From: Pseudoalteromonas rubra
Lineage (GTDB): Bacteria > Pseudomonadota > Gammaproteobacteria > Enterobacterales > Alteromonadaceae
Direction: 5' to 3'
Assembly: GCF_005887095.1 (NCBI RefSeq)
Contig: NZ_PNCI01000039.1
Span: forward strand, 1-53,292
DNA: 53,292 nucleotides
Shown here in pieces: positions 1 through 8,060 of this stretch. Positions within the stretch are counted from its first letter, which is position 1. Each line of letters begins with the position of its first letter. The notes below the pieces were generated by a model, which did no database searches, was not told the origin of the DNA, and saw only the letters and a list, made by a program, of their open reading frames with translations. The position numbers were made by a program, and so were the translations under genes.

Positions 1-160
1 CGGTTGGACTTGACCAGTACATTGCATCAATATATTGTTCTGAGTAAATGTAAACATAGACTAAATGTTTCACCTTAGTTTCAGGCCAGTAATAAATAGT
101 CTTAAAGAGTGCTGTAATAATTATTGAGAGAAGAATTAAATAAAGTAGTAGCTTTTTCAT
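1..160 (-). CDS. Hypothetical membrane-anchored protein, N-terminal part only
   Basis: An open frame starts at an ATG (158-160 on the plus strand) and runs leftward without a stop for 53 codons until the window edge. The product begins MKKLLLYLILLSIIITALF, a lysine-rich start followed by one strongly hydrophobic segment, so it is either a signal peptide or a single N-terminal membrane anchor. The remainder visible is rich in Tyr and Ile (KTIYYWPETKVKHLVYVYIY). No family is recognised. The Shine-Dalgarno match upstream is weak. Its start codon overlaps by two bases the start of the opposite-strand ORF at 159, so only one of the two starts may be used. Confidence 0.5.
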   Translation of the reverse strand, partial: MKKLLLYLILLSIIITALFKTIYYWPETKVKHLVYVYIYSEQYIDAMYWSSPT

Positions 161-401
161 GAGTCTAATACCATCCAGGCAAAGAAAACGTTTGGGCAGT
201 TTTAACTTAGGAGCATTTGAAAATGTTGTAAAAGCTAGCCAGGAGGTAAATATTGATGCCACACAGCTTTTAGAGCTTAAATATCACGCCCGCAAACATT
301 TTGTGCTACTTGCCGGAACGGATGTGCAAATTCCTGTATCACGTAGTTTTATCCACACTTTAAAAGAGCGGATAACCCACCAGGCAAAGCTAAAGAGATA
401 A
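159..401 (+). pseudogene. LytTR DNA-binding domain remnant
   Basis: This 80-codon frame resembles the last third of a LytTR DNA-binding domain: the stretch HFVLLAGTDVQIPVSRSFIHTL followed by KERI has the terminal beta-strand, the 'G..I.VSR' motif and the closing helix typical of that domain. A complete LytTR regulator would have a receiver or membrane domain plus about 100 LytTR residues. Here an in-frame stop lies at 141-143 and the residues before the motif are short and unlike the domain. I infer a 5'-truncated regulator gene that may no longer be expressed. It could instead be a small unrelated protein; the motif match is short. Confidence 0.4.
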
Positions 402-482
402 ACCTCGAGTTTGAAGTGGACAACAGCATTTTTCAGGCATAGCACCTGATATATATACTTTTCTTCGATTGGGGAGGTATTA

Positions 483-644
483 ATGATAGGAAGCTCCCCC
501 AAACCAAAGTGCAATAGCAGCTTAAGCTTGGCGATGAATGAGACTAAGCTAAACCATTCTCACTCACGCAATGCTCGGCTCATTGCCTGTTATCTAATTC
601 TCATGTGGGTTGCTTTAGATATGTGCCCAAACTTACACTCTTGA
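483..644 (+). CDS. Possible small ORF (53 residues) with strong ribosome site
   Basis: An ATG at 483 is preceded by a very good Shine-Dalgarno sequence (GGGGAGG, 471-477, five bases away). The frame encodes 53 residues beginning MIGSSPKPKCNSS and ends in TGA at 642-644. A mildly hydrophobic segment (ARLIACYLILMWVALDM) lies near the end. There is no recognised homologue, and the last 55 bases overlap the 3' end of the oppositely oriented gene at 590-916. The only support is the ribosome site, so it may be chance. Confidence 0.2.
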   Translation: MIGSSPKPKCNSSLSLAMNETKLNHSHSRNARLIACYLILMWVALDMCPNLHS

Positions 645-916
645 TTAGCCTCATCGTGGACGAGTAGTACTTCCTTTCCCCCCATAAATGCCGCCAGTGC
701 CATTGAATACATATCGTCGGAATCGGGGTCATCCTTTGGCCACCAGAAATTACCACTTTCATCACACGTTTTATCTGAAATAGTGGTATAAATTACATGA
801 AACCCATCATGAGACATTACCTGTGTAATTTTCCCCCAGCTTTTTGTCCACCCTGCATGCCCTTGTATCGGTACAAATATCGACATTAACATTAGCAGTA
901 TTGATATTTTTTTCAT
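590..916 (-). CDS. Small secreted hypothetical protein
   Basis: This 108-residue protein has a clear Sec signal peptide (MKKISILLMLMSIFVPIQGHA, cleavage probably after GHA), giving a mature domain of about 87 residues. The mature part has two cysteines (in TCDE and QECK) that could form a disulfide in the periplasm, and several Trp residues near its start. The ATG is preceded by AAAGGAGCAAATT, a good ribosome site, which supports a real gene. I do not recognise the family. The gene stands alone; no partner is evident. Confidence 0.6.
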   Translation of the reverse strand: MKKISILLMLMSIFVPIQGHAGWTKSWGKITQVMSHDGFHVIYTTISDKTCDESGNFWWPKDDPDSDDMYSMALAAFMGGKEVLLVHDEANQECKFGHISKATHMRIR

Positions 917-1101
917 AATTTGCTCCTTTTAAATTTAACGTCCTGTCAAGGTGTAAGCAGCTCAATACCAGAGTCACCACACACCTTTTATAACACTAAT
1001 CTAAACATCAGGATAATAAAATTATCAGACGTTACGAATCACCTTTAAAACACTTTTTAGCCATAATTTTTTGATTGATGATGTCCCGGCCACAATGATG
1101 C

Positions 1102-1587
1102 TCATCGTTTGACAAGCTCACGCTGGAGCTCGGCTATTGTATGCTGACTAAACACCTTAATGCCCTGCTCTTCTAACAATGCGGCAGTGACACCCGAACC
1201 ATTAACTTTGGTCCCACTAAACGTACCATCATAAATATTGGCACTGCCACAGGAAGGGCTACTTTGCGTAAGTATTGCGTACTTTATTTGTTGCCGTTGA
1301 CAAAGTACCAGGGCGTTTTGGGCACCCGCGACAAACTGCATAGTGACGTCGATACCGTCATCTCCGACGACCCGGGATGACCCTCTGAGTACATCAGCAC
1401 CTTTTCCTGCGATGATTTCAGCTGGCGGCCGAGGAGTGGGCAGGCCAGCGGATACTTCTGGGCAAAAGACCACCAACTCCACGTTTGTTTGCAACCAGTA
1501 CCAGTCAGATTCAGGAAGAGACAAACAGCTGGCATTGTATCTCACTTTATTTCCAACCAAACACGAGCTAATGAGTATTTTTTCCAC
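1102..1587 (-). CDS. DUF523 family protein
   Basis: The 161-residue product starts at a GTG at 1587, preceded by AAGGGAG at seven bases; the longer frame from 1626 lacks such a site. It has the signature of the DUF523 family: an N-terminal 'SSCLVGNKVRYN' block, 'FCPEVSAGLPTPR' in the middle, and 'SPSCGS' followed by 'DGTFSGTKVNGSGVTAALL' near the end. The conserved cysteines (SSC, FCPE, SPSCG) are all present. The family's biochemical role is not established; conserved Cys residues suggest a metal or thiol site. Length is normal for the short DUF523 form without the DUF1722 domain. Monocistronic by position. Confidence 0.8.
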   Translation of the reverse strand: MEKILISSCLVGNKVRYNASCLSLPESDWYWLQTNVELVVFCPEVSAGLPTPRPPAEIIAGKGADVLRGSSRVVGDDGIDVTMQFVAGAQNALVLCQRQQIKYAILTQSSPSCGSANIYDGTFSGTKVNGSGVTAALLEEQGIKVFSQHTIAELQRELVKR

Positions 1588-1683
1588 CCAGAACTCCCTT
1601 ATAAAAAAGCAACAAACCGGACTCAACTAAATGTCAGAGTCGCGTTAGTCTGTTTATTTAGAACTGTCGCCTCCCTACGAGTA

Positions 1684-2082
1684 CTACGGGCCAAAGCTAG
1701 ACTGCTCAATCGCGACTTGCCTAAAGCTGTGGCCGTCATACCTGAATGCGAAAAGCACTAAAGTATTGCCATTAAGAATTGAACTTTTCGACCATAGTAA
1801 AAACGCGTCTTCTGACAAGATACTGTATTGATAGTCGGTTATCCAGGGATCCTTAAGTGTTTGAGCTATGTAAAGAATACTGCCTTGCATCAAGTTTCCA
1901 AGATTCTCTGGGAGACGATCATTGTGGATATAATATAGTGAGATTGCGGCGCGCAATGACTCAATATCAAGTGCTGCTTCATCATTTTTACTCAGTGGTG
2001 GGCAAACAACCAACCTTGGGATAATCAGGCTCAAAACAATTAGGCAGCCAAAAACCAAACAACTAAATTTTAAATGCTTCAT
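1684..2082 (-). CDS. Orphan GspG-like pseudopilin-related protein
   Basis: I start this at the ATG at 2082 (AAGGA eleven bases upstream), which places a hydrophobic helix (FSCLVFGCLIVLSLIIPRLVV) right at the N terminus of a 132-residue protein. The C-terminal part follows the layout of the major type II secretion pseudopilin GspG: 'IESLRAAISLYYIHNDRLPENLGNL' matches the helix and 'Y..DN.R.P....GL' block, and 'LKDPWITDYQY' matches the conserved 'KDPWGNPYQY'. The typical prepilin cleavage motif (G/FTLIE) is not present, so it may be anchored but not processed. No other secretion gene is nearby. Function unknown. Confidence 0.5.
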   Translation of the reverse strand: MKHLKFSCLVFGCLIVLSLIIPRLVVCPPLSKNDEAALDIESLRAAISLYYIHNDRLPENLGNLMQGSILYIAQTLKDPWITDYQYSILSEDAFLLWSKSSILNGNTLVLFAFRYDGHSFRQVAIEQSSFGP

Positions 2083-2397
2083 TGCATTGTAATTCCTTGA
2101 CAGACAAAGCTCTGATTTAATGAACAACACTATACGATACCCGTCTCTATTACCTGATAAAAACAAAAAAGTGTGCTCAAATAAATGCCAGGCAACTTGA
2201 TTTACTAATATCGGCAATCGCAGGAGAAAATAGTAAGCCATCAGGTTAAGTTACTTTATAAACGTATTTCCAAGGTTCAAACTAATACCAGAAACTACGT
2301 GCCGCAGGTTTACTTGCTCAACACATAAAGTAGACGTATTTCATGCGTCTCTGACATGTTTAAATAGTCTGGTGGCACTTTCGCACCGTGTTTTGAT

Positions 2398-2427
2398 GGA
2401 TCCCGGCTCGCAAGCGTCCGGGATGAC
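2398..2427. repeat. REP-like palindromic element, intact copy
   Basis: GGATCCCGG at the left and CCGGGATGAC at the right enclose a GC-rich centre. ATCCCGG (2400-2406) and CCGGGAT (2418-2424) pair perfectly with an 11-base loop that can itself pair CGC with GCG. Such short intergenic hairpins are typical dispersed repeats in gammaproteobacterial chromosomes. It lies in the 573-bp gap 2083-2655, in which I see no gene. Confidence 0.55.
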
Positions 2428-2520
2428 GGAGGGGTACGTCATAAGTTGGAACTGACCATGATACAACGAGTGCGTATATCTCGTTCACTGCAACAAGAGG
2501 CTGCTGCCATGTACTTGGGT

Positions 2521-2550
2521 AGATCTCAGCTCACACGCATCCGGGATGAC
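2521..2550. repeat. REP-like element, decayed copy
   Basis: This repeats the right half of the element at 2398-2427 exactly (TCCGGGATGAC) while the left half (AGATCTCAGC) has several substitutions, so the hairpin no longer forms well. The two copies are in direct orientation about 120 bp apart. Confidence 0.45.
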
Positions 2551-2655
2551 AAGATTGTTAATGAAATTACGAAGTTGTTTGCCTAATTCCCCTCCACTAT
2601 GTTGAAAAAAACCTCAGTTAAGCTGATTTAGCGCAGGTTTTACTACCTCTACCCA

Positions 2656-4935
2656 TTGAATTGCGGCTCTTATGGCCTTAGTATCGGGAAAAACAATAAT
2701 AATAACTGTAACGTTTTGAGTTCTTTAAGCCGCTTTTTCTTACTAGAGGAAGAAACCCAATCACCAGGTCAGGTGCCTAACTGGCGTGTTAGTGCGCTGC
2801 GCATCATTTTGGTGACCGGACTGATATTGTGTCTGGGGATCTTCGTCAACAGCTTGCCTGCTGCGTTGGCATTTGAACTTAACTATGTGCTGGCGCTGAC
2901 ATCTGGCTTTACGCTCACCATAGGTGTACTGCTTACACTAAGTCGCAGTGCCTATCAACTGTGCGCGCACCTGCTGATGATAGCCATTGTGGCCGCAGGG
3001 GTAGCCATCAAGTTATTTATTCCTCTGCTCCCCCTAGCTCAATTAGGGTCTATCTTTGTTTATATTACGCCTATCCTGGCTTTGTTGTTACTGGGTAAGC
3101 GCACTGCGATTTTTTATGCCATATTAAATATCGCGCCGTTTCTGATGATAGTGCAGCAAGTGAATGTTTCGCTGATCCCTCCAGGTGAGCGCATGCTGGT
3201 CGATGGCGATATCTATATTCACTTTTTGCTGTTCTTCTTTTTCAACTGTACCGTGCCACTGGCTGTATGGCGCACCAGTTTGGCGGCCAGCCGACTTAAC
3301 CTGCACATGGCCAGTAACAACGAACTGCTTGCCTCTCAAAAACAAATCTACCAACGCTTCTTTCAAAAATCTTTCCACGCCATCGCTTTAGTTGACCAGG
3401 ACTTTAATATTGTAGAAGCCAATGAGAAGGCGCGCAGTTTACTGGGGATCCAGACTCAACCTCTGCCCTGTAATTTTGCCCGTGTCACACAGGACGACCT
3501 GAGCAGCCTGCTCATTAACAACGATCTTTTTGATGCAGATGTGAATGTCTTTCGTGTGGGCGAGCGAACCATTGAGCTGGCCTCGCGGGAGTATCACTCC
3601 GAGCAACTGTGTGCCTGGTACCTTAACGATGTCTCCGATCAGCACCAACTTCAGCAGGATCTGCTGGCTTTGGATGTTGCGCATCAGCAAGCTAAATACT
3701 TTGATGCAAGAACTAATTTGCCCAATAAAACCTGGCTCACTGAGCAGTTACAAGTGCATATTGACCGTGGGCGGCCATTTGCTCTGCTGATCGCCGAAAA
3801 CCTCAACAAACATGTTCTGGACTACCTGATTGATGGAGAGCTCCATAAACACTTATATGGCCATATTAATCAGGTTGCAGAACACGACCCCAGCCTGCTC
3901 GACCAGATAGCTTATATTGGTGCGGGCCGACTGGCGATTATCATTGAACCCGACGCGCCTGTGCTGGAAGTCGCGCAGCGCTGGCATCAGCACCTGGATT
4001 TCTGGCTTAAGCTGGGTCAGCATCAGTTTCATGCACGCTACGCCGTGGGTATTGCAACTTACCCAGAGCATGGCTACATTCCTGAGCGCTTATTGAAAAA
4101 TGCGCAGCAGGCGTGCGAACTGCGCAGTCCGGGCGATGACCTGGCCATTTTTGATCACGGCACCCGACGCCAGACACTTGCCCGCCATGAAATGGCCCTG
4201 TTGCTGGAAAAAGCGCTGGAACATGACGAATTGCAAATTGTGCTGCAAAGTAAGCACGACAATACTCACTCGGTGATTGGCTATGAGGCACTCGCGCGTT
4301 GGCACAGCCCACTACTGGGATGGGTATCTCCCGGTGAATTTGTGCCTATTGCCGAGGAGTTTGGCCTGGTCAATCAGCTGACACAACGTATTTTGCACAA
4401 GGTTTGTTATACACTTCAGAGCCACCCGGATATTCATGTGCCAATTGCCATCAATATCAGCTCCCGGGATATTGCCTGTGAGCAATTTGCCCGTAAAACC
4501 CTGGCCATTGTGCACAGTTACGGCCTGAACCCGCGCATGTTTGAATTTGAACTGACAGAATACAGTTTTGCTGACGATCACAATCAGATCATGGAAGCGC
4601 TGGATAAAATGGGATTCAGTCTCAGTATCGATGACTTTGGGATAGGATATTCTAATATCGCCCGGGTTCTGGCTTCGCCCATTAAACGCCTCAAACTGGA
4701 TCGCTCTTTGGTGACTCAGATCACCTCAGATCAAAAGCAACAAGCGCTGTTGCTGGGGATCCTCACTATGTGTGATAACCTGGGGATTGCCGCGCTGGCG
4801 GAAGGCGTTGAAACCCAGCAACAGCTAAATAAGCTGCTTGAGCTGGGCGTTAAAGAGTTTCAGGGCTACTGGTTTAGCCGTCCGATTGCGGTTGAGCAGG
4901 TACTCGCAAAAACACATCAAATGCAGGAAATTTAA
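2656..4935 (+). CDS. Membrane PAS / degenerate GGDEF / EAL cyclic-di-GMP phosphodiesterase
   Basis: The 759-residue protein has about six membrane segments (residues 45-215), a PAS-like sensor domain (about 230-330), a GGDEF-like domain (about 345-500) and a C-terminal EAL domain (about 515-750). The GGDEF motif is replaced by GAGRL near residue 421, so cyclase activity is unlikely. The EAL domain keeps its catalytic set: EAL in GYEALARW (near 543), N in INISSRD, E in ELTE, DDFG, the K of LKLDRS, E in AEGVET and Q in FQGYW. The usual DDFGTGYSS is DDFGIGYSN. I infer an inner-membrane c-di-GMP phosphodiesterase with a regulatory, possibly GTP-sensing, GGDEF domain. The start is uncertain: TTG at 2656 or TTG at 2716, neither with a clear ribosome site. 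The stop overlaps convergent lysR by four bases. Confidence 0.85.
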   Translation: MNCGSYGLSIGKNNNNNCNVLSSLSRFFLLEEETQSPGQVPNWRVSALRIILVTGLILCLGIFVNSLPAALAFELNYVLALTSGFTLTIGVLLTLSRSAYQLCAHLLMIAIVAAGVAIKLFIPLLPLAQLGSIFVYITPILALLLLGKRTAIFYAILNIAPFLMIVQQVNVSLIPPGERMLVDGDIYIHFLLFFFFNCTVPLAVWRTSLAASRLNLHMASNNELLASQKQIYQRFFQKSFHAIALVDQDFNIVEANEKARSLLGIQTQPLPCNFARVTQDDLSSLLINNDLFDADVNVFRVGERTIELASREYHSEQLCAWYLNDVSDQHQLQQDLLALDVAHQQAKYFDARTNLPNKTWLTEQLQVHIDRGRPFALLIAENLNKHVLDYLIDGELHKHLYGHINQVAEHDPSLLDQIAYIGAGRLAIIIEPDAPVLEVAQRWHQHLDFWLKLGQHQFHARYAVGIATYPEHGYIPERLLKNAQQACELRSPGDDLAIFDHGTRRQTLARHEMALLLEKALEHDELQIVLQSKHDNTHSVIGYEALARWHSPLLGWVSPGEFVPIAEEFGLVNQLTQRILHKVCYTLQSHPDIHVPIAINISSRDIACEQFARKTLAIVHSYGLNPRMFEFELTEYSFADDHNQIMEALDKMGFSLSIDDFGIGYSNIARVLASPIKRLKLDRSLVTQITSDQKQQALLLGILTMCDNLGIAALAEGVETQQQLNKLLELGVKEFQGYWFSRPIAVEQVLAKTHQMQEI

Positions 4936-5834
4936 ATACTTTCCTGCGCTTCAAGCGCCATACACTGGTATCTGAGTTCACCGATAAACGCCCGGGCTGC
5001 AGGTCCCAGTGTATCTCCGTCTTTGAAGATCAGATTAAGCTGCGCCAGACGCGTTCGATTGTGTGTCAGTTTTAATGGTAGCAATGCCCCGCTACTGAGT
5101 TGCTGAGTAATAGCGCTTCTGGGCAGCCAGGCAAAACCCAGTCCCTGTGTTACCATGTCCACCATAGTGCGCAAGTGGCTAACCGTCCAGCGCTGATCAG
5201 CACCCAGCCAGCCACTGTCTGTGCCTTTGCCCAATGCAGAATCTCTGACCACTATCTGTCTAAAAGACTTAAGATCTTCCAACGTCAGTTCACGGTCCAG
5301 CTGATGTAAGGCGTGCTCTGGGTGAGCAACGGCCACAAACTCAACCTGACACAGCTGCTCGCTGAATCCATCGGTCAGTACCATAGGTGAAATCGCAATA
5401 TCGACCTTGGCGTGTTGCAGTGCCTCAAAAGAGCCTGAGAGGATAGATTCAACCAGTTCAATGCGCAGCAAAGGATAGGCCTGAGAAGTCGCCTCCAGCA
5501 CTTTATAAAGCAATGTCTGAGGAAATATTTCATCAACTGCAATGCGCAGGTGGCTTTCTACCCCTTTGGCCAGGGTCTGGCCAACCGCTTCAACTTTCTC
5601 TGCTTCATCCAGCAAATAGTTGGCACGACGCAGCATCATTTCGCCCGCTTCGGTCAATCGGGTTTTACGTCCTTCTACCTGGAACAGTTTAACTGACAGG
5701 GATGTTTCTATTTTCTGAACAGACGTATGAATGCTCGATTGGCTCTTATGGATAGCCTTGGCAGCCTGGTTAAAGCCGCCATGTTCTACCACGGCGCGAA
5801 GCATACGCCACTGCTCAAGCGTGACTCGTAACAT
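4932..5834 (-). CDS. LysR-family transcriptional regulator
   Basis: The 300-residue protein has the N-terminal winged helix-turn-helix of LysR regulators (FNQAAKAIHKSQSSIHTSVQKIE, then LFQVEGRKTRLTEAGE) and a C-terminal substrate-binding-like effector domain from about residue 90. Length is standard. It lies downstream of the AbgT-family transporter gene on the same strand, about 460 bp apart, with a probable independent transcript between them. Regulation of the transporter is possible but not shown by the sequence. LysR regulators usually act on a divergent neighbour; no divergent gene is present here, only the candidate small RNA. Confidence 0.85.
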   Translation of the reverse strand: MLRVTLEQWRMLRAVVEHGGFNQAAKAIHKSQSSIHTSVQKIETSLSVKLFQVEGRKTRLTEAGEMMLRRANYLLDEAEKVEAVGQTLAKGVESHLRIAVDEIFPQTLLYKVLEATSQAYPLLRIELVESILSGSFEALQHAKVDIAISPMVLTDGFSEQLCQVEFVAVAHPEHALHQLDRELTLEDLKSFRQIVVRDSALGKGTDSGWLGADQRWTVSHLRTMVDMVTQGLGFAWLPRSAITQQLSSGALLPLKLTHNRTRLAQLNLIFKDGDTLGPAARAFIGELRYQCMALEAQESI

Positions 5835-6026
5835 TTCACCTTCCTCGTTAGTTGGCCGTACGGCCCTTTGCCTGAAACTATTCTAATCTATTCAAGTACT
5901 TTTCTCTATCAACACACACTGCGTACGGCTTCTGCGCAGTTTGCATACAGCTGAATAGACCACGCAAAATTAATCCCCTGAACTTAGGTGAATTGTCATA
6001 ATTTAGTCATTTAATATGGGTATGAT

Positions 6027-6180
6027 GCGCTCGCTCTTAACCAATGTGTGCTCTTTTTGGTTACTTTGATTTTTGAGCCTCCCTTGAATATTTACTGCAC
6101 GGAGGCAGTACAATTTCCCTTGGTGCTTTTGGCCCAACCAATAGCAAATCCACGTAGCCGGCGGACGTCGGCTTTTTTCT
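6027..6180 (+). ncRNA. Candidate small RNA with GGA-loop hairpins (Csr/Rsm-like)
   Basis: This intergenic stretch has no coding frame of note on the plus strand but carries hairpin structures ending in a terminator. First, AACCAA (6039-6044) pairs with TTGGTT (6057-6062). Second, TACTGC (6093-6098) and GCAGTA (6105-6110) enclose the loop ACGGAG. Third, AGCCG (6156-6160) and CGGCT (6169-6173) enclose GCGGACGT and are followed by six T residues. A GGA triplet in a hairpin loop is the CsrA/RsmA recognition feature. A TATGAT at 6021-6026 could be a -10 box, but the -35 is poor (TTGTCA is 22 bases away). Start and function are inferred. Confidence 0.35.
6156..6179 (+). terminator. Rho-independent terminator of the candidate small RNA
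   Basis: AGCCG / CGGCT stem with an eight-base loop containing GGA, directly followed by TTTTTT on the plus strand only. No plus-strand gene lies upstream that could use it, which argues for a non-coding transcript. Confidence 0.5.
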
Positions 6181-6291
6181 TTGCGACTGCCAAACAAAAT
6201 ATCAGTTTGAATTAATACAAAGCAGGAAGTGGGAGAAGGATGAGGCGCAGCGGCCCCATCCAGAGGCGAGTAGGTTTTACCTGAGAGGTAA

Positions 6292-7845
6292 TTAACCCGC
6301 AGGGTAGATGTAGCTAGATTGCAGGCCCAGAGGAATACTCAAACCCCAGTATGCCAACAGGAATAAGCTCCAGCCTATCAAAAAGGCGATAGAGTATGGC
6401 AGCATCAGCGCCAGTAATGTGCCAATACCCGTGTCTTTAACGTACTTCTGACAGTACACCACCACCAGCGGGAAATAAGGCATCAGCGGGGTAATGATGT
6501 TTGAGCTGGAATCACCAACACGATACGCCGCCTGAGACAAGTCTGGAGAAATACCCAGTTGCATTAGCATAGGTACAAAAATAGGACCAAGCAGTGCCCA
6601 TTTTGCCGAGCTCGAACCGACAAACAAGTTAACAAATGCAGTCAGGAAAATAATACCAATCACGGTCACAGAGCTTGGCAGTGCCATTGCTTTTAAGATC
6701 TCAGCCCCTTCGATGGCCAGCAAAGCACCCAGATTTGACTGGCTGAATGCTGCAATAAACAGTGCACAGAAAAACGCCATAACAATGTAATAAGACATCG
6801 AATTCATCGATTTACTCATTGCATTTATCATGTCTTTTGAAGACTTAAAGGTACCCACCATAAAGCCAAATACAGCACCCGGGATCCAGAACAATAAGAA
6901 AATCAACGGTACAATCGACTGCATCAGAGGAGCGCTAAAGTCCGTCAGAGCACCACTTTCACTACGCAGTGCCGAGTCCTCACCACTGGCGGCGAAGATA
7001 AGCAGGCCAATACCCGCCAGCATAACCGCAGAGGCGGTGTAAAAAGCCGAACGCTCTTTGCTGGTCACTTCGTTAAACTCAGGCAGATCGTCTGTATCGC
7101 CATCGACTTCAGTAGAAGCCAGACGTGGTTCAATGATTTTATCGGTAATATACCAACCCAGCAGAATAATAAAGACACTCGAAGCTGAGGTAAAGAACCA
7201 GTTATTCAGCGGGTTAACAGCGATATCCGGGTCAATAATTTGTGCTGCACTTTGCGTAAAGCTTTGTAGTAACGGATCAATACCAGACGGGATAAAGTTG
7301 GCACTAAAGCCGCCACTTACACCCGCAAACGCAGCCGCGATACCCGCAAGCGGGTGACGACCCATGGCATAGAATATTACGCCGGCAAGTGGGATTACCA
7401 GTACATAACCTGCATCAGTCGCTGTGTGGCTGACAATTGCAATCAAAATAATAGAGGGAGTAAGCAGTGCCTGAGGCGTGCGTTTGAGCATGAGCTTAAG
7501 GCCTGCATTAATGAAACCCGAGTGTTCTGCAACACCAACACCCAGCATAGCAACCAGCACGACACCTAAGGGAGCAAAGCCAGTAAAGGTTTTAACCATT
7601 GAGGCCAAAAAGCCCGCCAGTGCGTCGCCGCTGAGCAAGTTGTGTACAACAATCGCCTCTCCGGTACGCGGGTCGATTGCATCAAAGCTGACACCTGAAA
7701 ACATCCAGGACAACAGCCAGATCAGCAGCATAGCACCGAGGAAAATCATGGCCGGGTCGGGCAGCTTGTTACCCACCCTTTCTATATTATTGAGGAATCG
7801 CATAACGAAGCTGGCGTCGTTATTTGCGTTTTTCGCTTGTTCCAT
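6292..7845 (-). CDS. AbgT-family transporter
   Basis: The 517-residue inner-membrane protein matches the AbgT family (p-aminobenzoyl-glutamate importer AbgT; antimetabolite exporter MtrF): an N-terminal 'RFLNNIERVGNKLPDPAMIFL' block, 'SHTATDAGYVLVIPLAG', 'SGGFSANFIPSGIDPLL', the re-entrant 'FVGSSSAKWALLGPIFVPML' and 'YRVGDSSSNIITPLMPYFPL'. Length is typical. No abgA/abgB-like peptidase genes are adjacent, so import of p-aminobenzoyl-glutamate for hydrolysis is not supported by context; export of folate-pathway compounds or another dicarboxylate-like substrate is equally possible. It is divergent from the HDOD gene, with a 215-bp intergenic region holding both promoters. Confidence 0.88.
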   Translation of the reverse strand: MEQAKNANNDASFVMRFLNNIERVGNKLPDPAMIFLGAMLLIWLLSWMFSGVSFDAIDPRTGEAIVVHNLLSGDALAGFLASMVKTFTGFAPLGVVLVAMLGVGVAEHSGFINAGLKLMLKRTPQALLTPSIILIAIVSHTATDAGYVLVIPLAGVIFYAMGRHPLAGIAAAFAGVSGGFSANFIPSGIDPLLQSFTQSAAQIIDPDIAVNPLNNWFFTSASSVFIILLGWYITDKIIEPRLASTEVDGDTDDLPEFNEVTSKERSAFYTASAVMLAGIGLLIFAASGEDSALRSESGALTDFSAPLMQSIVPLIFLLFWIPGAVFGFMVGTFKSSKDMINAMSKSMNSMSYYIVMAFFCALFIAAFSQSNLGALLAIEGAEILKAMALPSSVTVIGIIFLTAFVNLFVGSSSAKWALLGPIFVPMLMQLGISPDLSQAAYRVGDSSSNIITPLMPYFPLVVVYCQKYVKDTGIGTLLALMLPYSIAFLIGWSLFLLAYWGLSIPLGLQSSYIYPAG

Positions 7846-8060
7846 AGTTAATCCCTAAAAAGAAAATTAGCCAACTTTAACTTAACAACCGTAACAATGC
7901 CAATTCATTTGTTCCTTTATCCATTACGTGGACATTATTTATGCGTTATTTTGCGTTGACGCAAAGAATGCGTAATTCGAGTCAGCTACTATACTTGGCA
8001 AAGTAGCCTGACCCTCAACGGGCTAATTGTGTTTTTTGGTATTTTCTCAATGAGACCGCT

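Noticed and set aside
4007..4312. 101-residue minus-strand frame inside the EAL gene
   Set aside because: Shadow of the strong plus-strand coding frame.
6003..6197. 64-residue minus-strand frame MFGSRKEKSRRPPATW...
   Set aside because: It covers the hairpins and terminator of the candidate small RNA, has no good ribosome site and no recognisable family.
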